64,000 nt of DNA from Crossaster papposus (lineage: Eukaryota; Echinodermata; Asteroidea; Velatida; Solasteridae): the NCBI GenBank assembly GCA_037893245.1, contig JBAIAA010000700.1, positions 372,001 through 436,000 of the forward strand, read 5' to 3'. Shown in pieces: positions 59,100 to 64,000 of the stretch. Position 1 is the first letter of the stretch. The number at the start of each line of letters is the position of its first letter. The notes under the pieces are model-generated. The model did not search any database. It was not told where the DNA came from and saw only the letters and a list, made by a program, of their open reading frames with translations. The position numbers and the translations under genes are program-made.

Positions 59100-62000
59100 T
59101 CACACATCGCTTGAAATAAGCAGCTTCCGTTCCTCGTCAGTAGCCTTTATCTCCAGCCGCGACCTCGGGATCCGTCTCCTGCAAGGTCAAAGATTTTAGA
59201 TCATGACATTGTAACTCGTTTTACACCTTATACGTCCGTTTTTTTCTCTCGCTGTACCACTGTCTCGCGATAATTAGGTTTCGTACACGAACAGATACGC
59301 GTACGCGTACGTTTAGCTATCCGTACGCGTTTTATATTCACGTGCAGCGAGCGAGATATCCGTGCCTTGTACACGGTTAGCGGATAGTGAAGAGCTGTGA
59401 CGTCATATGTTTACACAAATTGATGACGTATCCGTTAAGCTAACAGTACCCGTTCGCAGGCGAAACCTCTCTAACATTGTACAACACGCGTATGTTTATG
59501 AATGGAGTTTACCCACTGACCTCTACACCTGGACGGACCATTGTCCATATTCTGCTGTGCTAACGCTGGAAGTCAGCGCGAACTGGAAGTGCGACATGGC
59601 GGACCCACGACGTCACTTCTGTGAGCCAATTAAATGTACAGGTGTACGGGTCAGTGGATTTACTCTGTACATTTTGTATGTATAAACATTATGTCATACG
59701 TACCGTACCCACTGAACTCTACACCTGGACATTTCATTGGCTCACAGAGGTCCGCCATGTTGTACTTCCAGTTCGCGCCGACTTCAAGTGTGAAACAATG
59801 ATGATCTGTCCATGTGTAGAGGTCAGTGAGTTTACCTGGGCTTTATTCAACAGTCATAGGCGACTTTAATTTCTGGCATAACCAGGGCGCTTTGAACCAA
59901 GACGTATAAAACCCTTGATATGTGAAATACACCCGACATAATGGGACACGGCGACTTTGGCTTTATTAAAAATAGCTATATAGGTCGTTTTTAATTGATC
60001 CTAGTTTACTAAATCCTGTTCCAAAACTTCAAATGGAACATGATAATTCATTCGTTCAATACAGACTTGGATTTGTCTTAATCAACCAATCAGGACTCAA
60101 GTTTTATTCAATTTGACTTACCCTAACCCGCACCGATATTCCCAGACTCCAAATAGGCACATCAGAATCATGAACAAGATTAAAATACCGGCGAAGATTG
60201 TAGTGGAATATGCAAATCCAAAGGCCTCAGTTAGAGCGCTCGCAAGCGAGGGCCCTATCACAGTCCTGTTTAGAGATAGAACAAAGTGTATTTGAAAGGA
60301 AAAGGTGCAATATAGGTTATCAGTCTTAGTCAAAACAATTGGGCGACCGTTATGAAAATGATTGAGTAATACTCATAAATACTTGGCTAAACCGATGGTA
60401 TTATGATGTTGACTAACCATTTTGTTAGCTTTCGAAAAAAAGTTAATTAATTAATACCCTTTATTCTGTTATCACATCAAAACCGGCCCATTACAAAAAT
60501 AACCCCTGCATGATCTTGATTCCCATGACGTTCTAGTTTTCCTAATTTTACATTAATTCTATGACAACCCCCCCCCTCCCCCCCCCCCCCCCTCCCTCCC
60601 CCCTACCCCCCCCCCCCCCCTCCCTCCCCCCTACCTCCCCCCCTCCCCCTCCCCCCTCCCCCTACCTCCTCCCCCCCCTACCTCCCCCCCTCCCCCCCTC
60701 CCCCCCCCTCAGGATTTTATATGACTGTGGGAACCAATCGACTTACGTACCCGACGCCAAACCCGCCGTGAAATATGCCAGCAATTGCGGACGTCAACAC
60801 AATGTCGTTGGGAATACCATACCATCTGTTGAAGTAAATTGAATATACTAGTGATGTACCTCAATAAGGCGTATCCATGAATGCTTTAGGAGTTTTTACC
60901 CTCATTTTTGCGGGTTCATCCTCAATGTAGCGCCTTTTTACGCATTTTTCTGAAACAAAATCAAATTGTCTTTAAAATATAAGTTGTCTTAAAAATAAAA
61001 TACTGTAAAACGGGGTAACTTTGGTCAGATCGATTTGATGAGTAAATTTGTGTGAGATGTATGAAATATCACATCAAATCTAGTTTGATATTTATTTGTT
61101 AATGCAAAAGTAAAACCATAAAATATAAATTATTGGAATGTAGTTCCGAAGTTAATCCTGGGTGCCAAAGTTAATCCTGGGTTCGAAAGTTAATCCTGGG
61201 TGCCAAAGTTAATCCTGGGTGCCAAAGTTAACCCTGGGTGCCAAAGGTAATCCTGGGTGCCAAAGTTAATCCTGGGTGCCAAAGTTAATCCTGGGTGCCA
61301 AAGTTAATCCTGGGTGCCAAAGTTAATCCTGAGTGCCAAAGTTAATCCTGGGTGCCAAAGTTAATCCTGGGTGCCAAAGTTAACCCTGGGTGCCAAAGTT
61401 AATCCTGGGTGCCAAAGGTAATTTTTGGTGTGAAAGTTAATCCTGGGTACCAAAGTTAAATCCTCGGTGCCAAAGTTGAATCAAGGGTGCCAAAGTTAAA
61501 TCCCGGGTGCCAAAGTTAAATCCCGGGTGCCAAAGTTAAATCCCGGGTGCCAAAGTTAAATTCCGGGTGCCAAAGTTAATCCCCAGGTGCCAAAGTTAAT
61601 CTCCGGGTGCCAAAGTTACCACCCCCCCCCCCCCCCCCTCTGGTGCCAAAGTTAACCTTCCGGGGGCCAAAGTTAATCTTCCGGGGGCCAAAGTTAATTT
61701 TCCGGGGGCCAAAGTTAATCTTCCGGGGGCCAAAGTTACCCCATTTTACAGTAATTCCTATTGTCCGATAACAATGCAAGTCCCCATTTCTACACGGCTT
61801 ACTCTGCTGAGCTGAACATGTCGACTAACGTTGGAATAGCCATCAGACTGATCGCTATGATACCAAGTGGTACAGCCACAATGGGGATTAACTTGGTCCT
61901 GTCGAAAAAACACACACAAATCAATAATAATAATAACGAGCGTCATTCCGTATTCTCCATACATGTACTCCATGCGGAAATATGTGGGGGCGAAAACAGA

Positions 62001-63836
62001 TGTACAAAGTGTTCGCGTTTTGTTAACGTTATTTTGTGCATTTTGTGTGTAATAATGTGATACACGTCTGTGTATTGTACATTGAATGAAAACGACAGGG
62101 AAAACGTATGCGTACTTCGTCGTGTCCGATGTAAACAACGAGTGTTTTGGTTTTTTTCGTCTAAAACCTAAGGTTTGTGAATTCCTTTCAACAAGATGTT
62201 TAAAATATAGTTTAAGTAAACAATTTCTTGAACGGCAATGTCACTTTATTAACACTTACGAGGCTATTTTTAGCAGAGGCGACGGTCCCAAAAATAGGAA
62301 GAAAACTGCGATGCCAAACGATCCAATGACGATCATAATTCGTGTGGCTTTCTGGTGAAACCCAACAATTTAACTGTTGTTAGTACCCGAACAAAACTTG
62401 ATCATGTCAGGCGTCAATTTATTAAAGTATTTTCAAGTTGGTATGACATTGATAACTAGGCCTTTTCTTCATTTATTGCATTATTGGGCCCATAGTTTGC
62501 TAATTTGTGGTTCAACGTACCAACCGGTAATAATAAAGGTCTTTTTCTTTCTATTTTTATTGGCAATTTAAATCCAGGGTTTCTATAGTTTCACACATGG
62601 CGTCACTATCAAAAGGAAACGAGCCAGCTTCGTCCTCGTCTCGGACTTCAATCGGAGACGGATCAGAAGACAAAATTGTTCGCGCGAGTGAAACGCACCG
62701 CAATGATAACATCAAGGGGGATGATCAAGGGTCAAGGGTCACGAGTTAAATTGCATATTTTAACAGGGGAATTAAGCACAAGTCCATTAGCCCCCCCCCC
62801 CCCCACTCCCCCTGACGTACCTTTGCGTCTGCAACAGCTCCCCAGAGTACGGAGGAAAACGCGTACGATAAGCCCATACCGAGAAAGATTAAACTTATCT
62901 GTATCACAGTAAAGCCAAGCTGTAACAAGAAATGGTGGGAAAAACAAATACATGTACTTTGTACCCAACAAAAAACACATTTAGACAATGTAGACCTAAG
63001 ACAGTAATGACGTCAAGCTTTGTTTACATGTGCGCTTTCCTATGGGAGCCAAGTGGGGACAATTATTGTCAGGTGCCCTGACCTGGCCCTATAGGAAAGC
63101 GACGCACATGTAAACACATTTATTACGTAGTATATTGTTTAGTGGATGTGTTTCAAATATACATTTACCCAATTAGCACCATCCCTCTCCTTGGCAAGAT
63201 TAATTAATCAACTTAAATGACAAACACAACTGCATTCAAATTAGATCTGATCTAAATACAAATCCATGGTTAGGTTTCGCAAGCTTTCGTTATACACTGG
63301 TTGCTATCAATGCCTTTTGACGCAACGGAGTTACCAAAACGATTCTTCACGGTTGTAAAATTCGCCTGCTGGACATTGTGTTGCCCTTGTTTCGTCGAAC
63401 TTATAAACCCGGACGAAACCTCTCACCAGACGAGACTATGATAACATTTTACTTGCACAGTTTGGCCGGGAGGGACCAAGGATCTGTGTTTGTAATAACC
63501 GGAATTTCGTTCTGTCCTGTTTCGTAATATTAAATAGAATCCATTAATAATGGTTGATTTATAGAGCCAGGAATATTTGTTGAACTACAGCTAACTAATC
63601 TATCTTGAACATTGAATATATAACGCTACCACATGTATATTGTATACGCATGCACCGCACATGTACATTGCGATTGAGGTTAGCATAGGAACTTACCCCT
63701 TTCAAATGAATAGAAAGAAGTGGGTCAAGAGATGTAAAGCAAGAAGCTGCCAAAGTGAGAGCCATAAAGGCCACCCAAATGGCCGGTATACTCAAAAGTT
63801 TGGCGAGTGGATCAGATGACTCGTTATTCCTTGTTC
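59100..63836 (-). CDS. slc18b1: SLC18B1-like transporter, copy E (exons 7-13 only, partial)
   Basis: This is the 3' half of a fifth paralog; exon 6 should lie roughly 150-200 nt beyond the right edge, judging from copies C and D. Minus-strand exons: 63697-63836, 62821-62919, 62260-62351, 61803-61898, 60751-60825, 60122-60265 and 59100-59178. All have the family lengths, canonical splice sites and open frames. Exon 7 (PLAKLLSIPAIWVAFMAL) is nearest to copy C, while exons 8-10 (VLWGAVADAK, GSFGIAVFF, ISLMAIPTLVD) are nearest to copy B. The exon 8 to exon 9 join restores the G(x3)D(x5)R loop motif. The tail ends EERKLLISSDV, an acidic dileucine. The last intronic stretches carry the longest 19-bp satellite of the window and a C-rich tract after the exon 11 donor. 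Nothing in the visible part suggests a pseudogene. Confidence 0.85.
59272..59470. mobile_element. Small MITE downstream of copy E
   Basis: AGGTTTCGTACACGAAC at the left and GTTCGCAGGCGAAACCT at the right enclose about 195 bp that interrupt the homologous GCGATAATATTGTACAACAC of copy D. The interior is rich in TACGCGTACG. Confidence 0.6.
59514..59828. mobile_element. hAT-type MITE downstream of copy E
   Basis: Ends CACTGACCTCTACACCTGGA and its complement (one mismatch) are flanked by AGTTTACC at 59506-59513 and 59829-59836. Copy D retains the empty site (GAGTTTACCTGGGC). Internal inverted copies of GGCTCACAG...GTCCGCCATG extend the foldback. Confidence 0.85.
60567..60709. repeat. C-rich (CCCCTCC)n tract in intron 11 of copy E
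   Basis: About 140 nt of C with T and A interruptions about 35 nt beyond the exon 11 donor, an expansion of the 10-12-nt C-run found in copies B-D. Confidence 0.9.
61001..61754. mobile_element. TIR element with internal 19-bp minisatellite, intron 10 of copy E
   Basis: The left end TACTGTAAAACGGGGTAACT and the right end AGTTACCCCATTTTACAGTA are inverted repeats. The interior (61145-61740) has about 30 units grading from GTTAATCCTGGGTGCCAAA through AAATCCCGGGTGCC to CTTCCGGGGGCCAAAGTTAA. Confidence 0.75.
62791..62804. repeat. Poly-C next to the exon 8 donor, copy E
   Basis: A 14-nt C-run, then ACTCCCCCTGACGTAC at the donor. Confidence 0.9.
63067..63387. other. Copy E-specific insertion in intron 7
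   Basis: About 320 bp separates GGGGACAATTA from TTTCGTCGAACTT, which are contiguous in copies C and D. Its first part (63083-63130) is an inverted copy of the immediately preceding 63009-63053 (TTTACATGTGCG, CTTTCCTATGGG). The rest is unrecognised. Confidence 0.6.
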
Positions 63837-64000
63837 CTGATAAAAAAATAACACCAAGACCATTTAGTTTACACATACAAACAATAACAATGTTGTTTAT
63901 TAAAGCAGTGTTATGAACACATTTGCATTTCTTGCAATGATCTTTAATGCACTTGTGTATATGTTTCAAAAGTGGCGTCGTTTAAGCGCCCTCCTTCGTT

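Overview
The window is eukaryotic nuclear DNA, most likely from a marine invertebrate. Genes are split into many short exons with GT-AG (and one GC-AG) introns, the DNA is full of SINE, LINE, MITE and foldback insertions, and long homopolymers are common. The gene family and repeat style suggest a deuterostome such as an echinoderm, hemichordate or amphioxus, but I cannot name the species with confidence.

Everything protein-coding that I can support belongs to one gene family on the minus strand: a head-to-tail array of five SLC18B1-like (vesicular polyamine/amine transporter, major facilitator superfamily) paralogs. From left to right they are copy A (only exons 1-5 in the window, 459-5116), copy B (13 exons, 14626-26472, with indels in exons 1, 3 and 4), copy C (13 intact exons, 31586-40351), copy D (13 exons, 43324-54445, native acceptor of exon 10 deleted) and copy E (exons 7-13, 59100-63836; the rest lies beyond the right edge). 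Exon lengths and phases (255, 96, 74, 148, 69, 91, 140, 99, 92, 96, 75, 144 and 79 coding nt) are shared, giving a 485-residue protein in copy C. The 5' splice site of exon 5 is GC rather than GT in all four copies where it can be seen.

Non-coding sequence between and inside the genes is also homologous between copies, and each copy carries its own insertions. Copy A has a LINE with an internal deletion in intron 1 and a tandem array plus a G-run in intron 3. The A/B spacer holds a 3.2-kb foldback element (5999-9155, 3-bp target duplication), a transposase-like fragment and a second LINE. Copy B holds a GGCGCC-rich foldback element with four interleaved arms (20997-22608) and a tandem-array element (17967-19775). 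The B/C spacer holds a tRNA-derived SINE and an hAT-like MITE. Copy C intron 5 has nested duplications and an 11-bp minisatellite that flips strand. Copy D has a tandem-array element, the same 11-bp minisatellite expanded to about 48 units, and a G/C-rich hAT-like element with an 8-bp target duplication. The E downstream region has two MITEs. A 19-bp minisatellite in intron 10 of copies B-E appears to lie inside a terminal-inverted-repeat element and to resemble its ends.

I found no rRNA, functional tRNA, CRISPR array, prokaryotic operon or viral gene.
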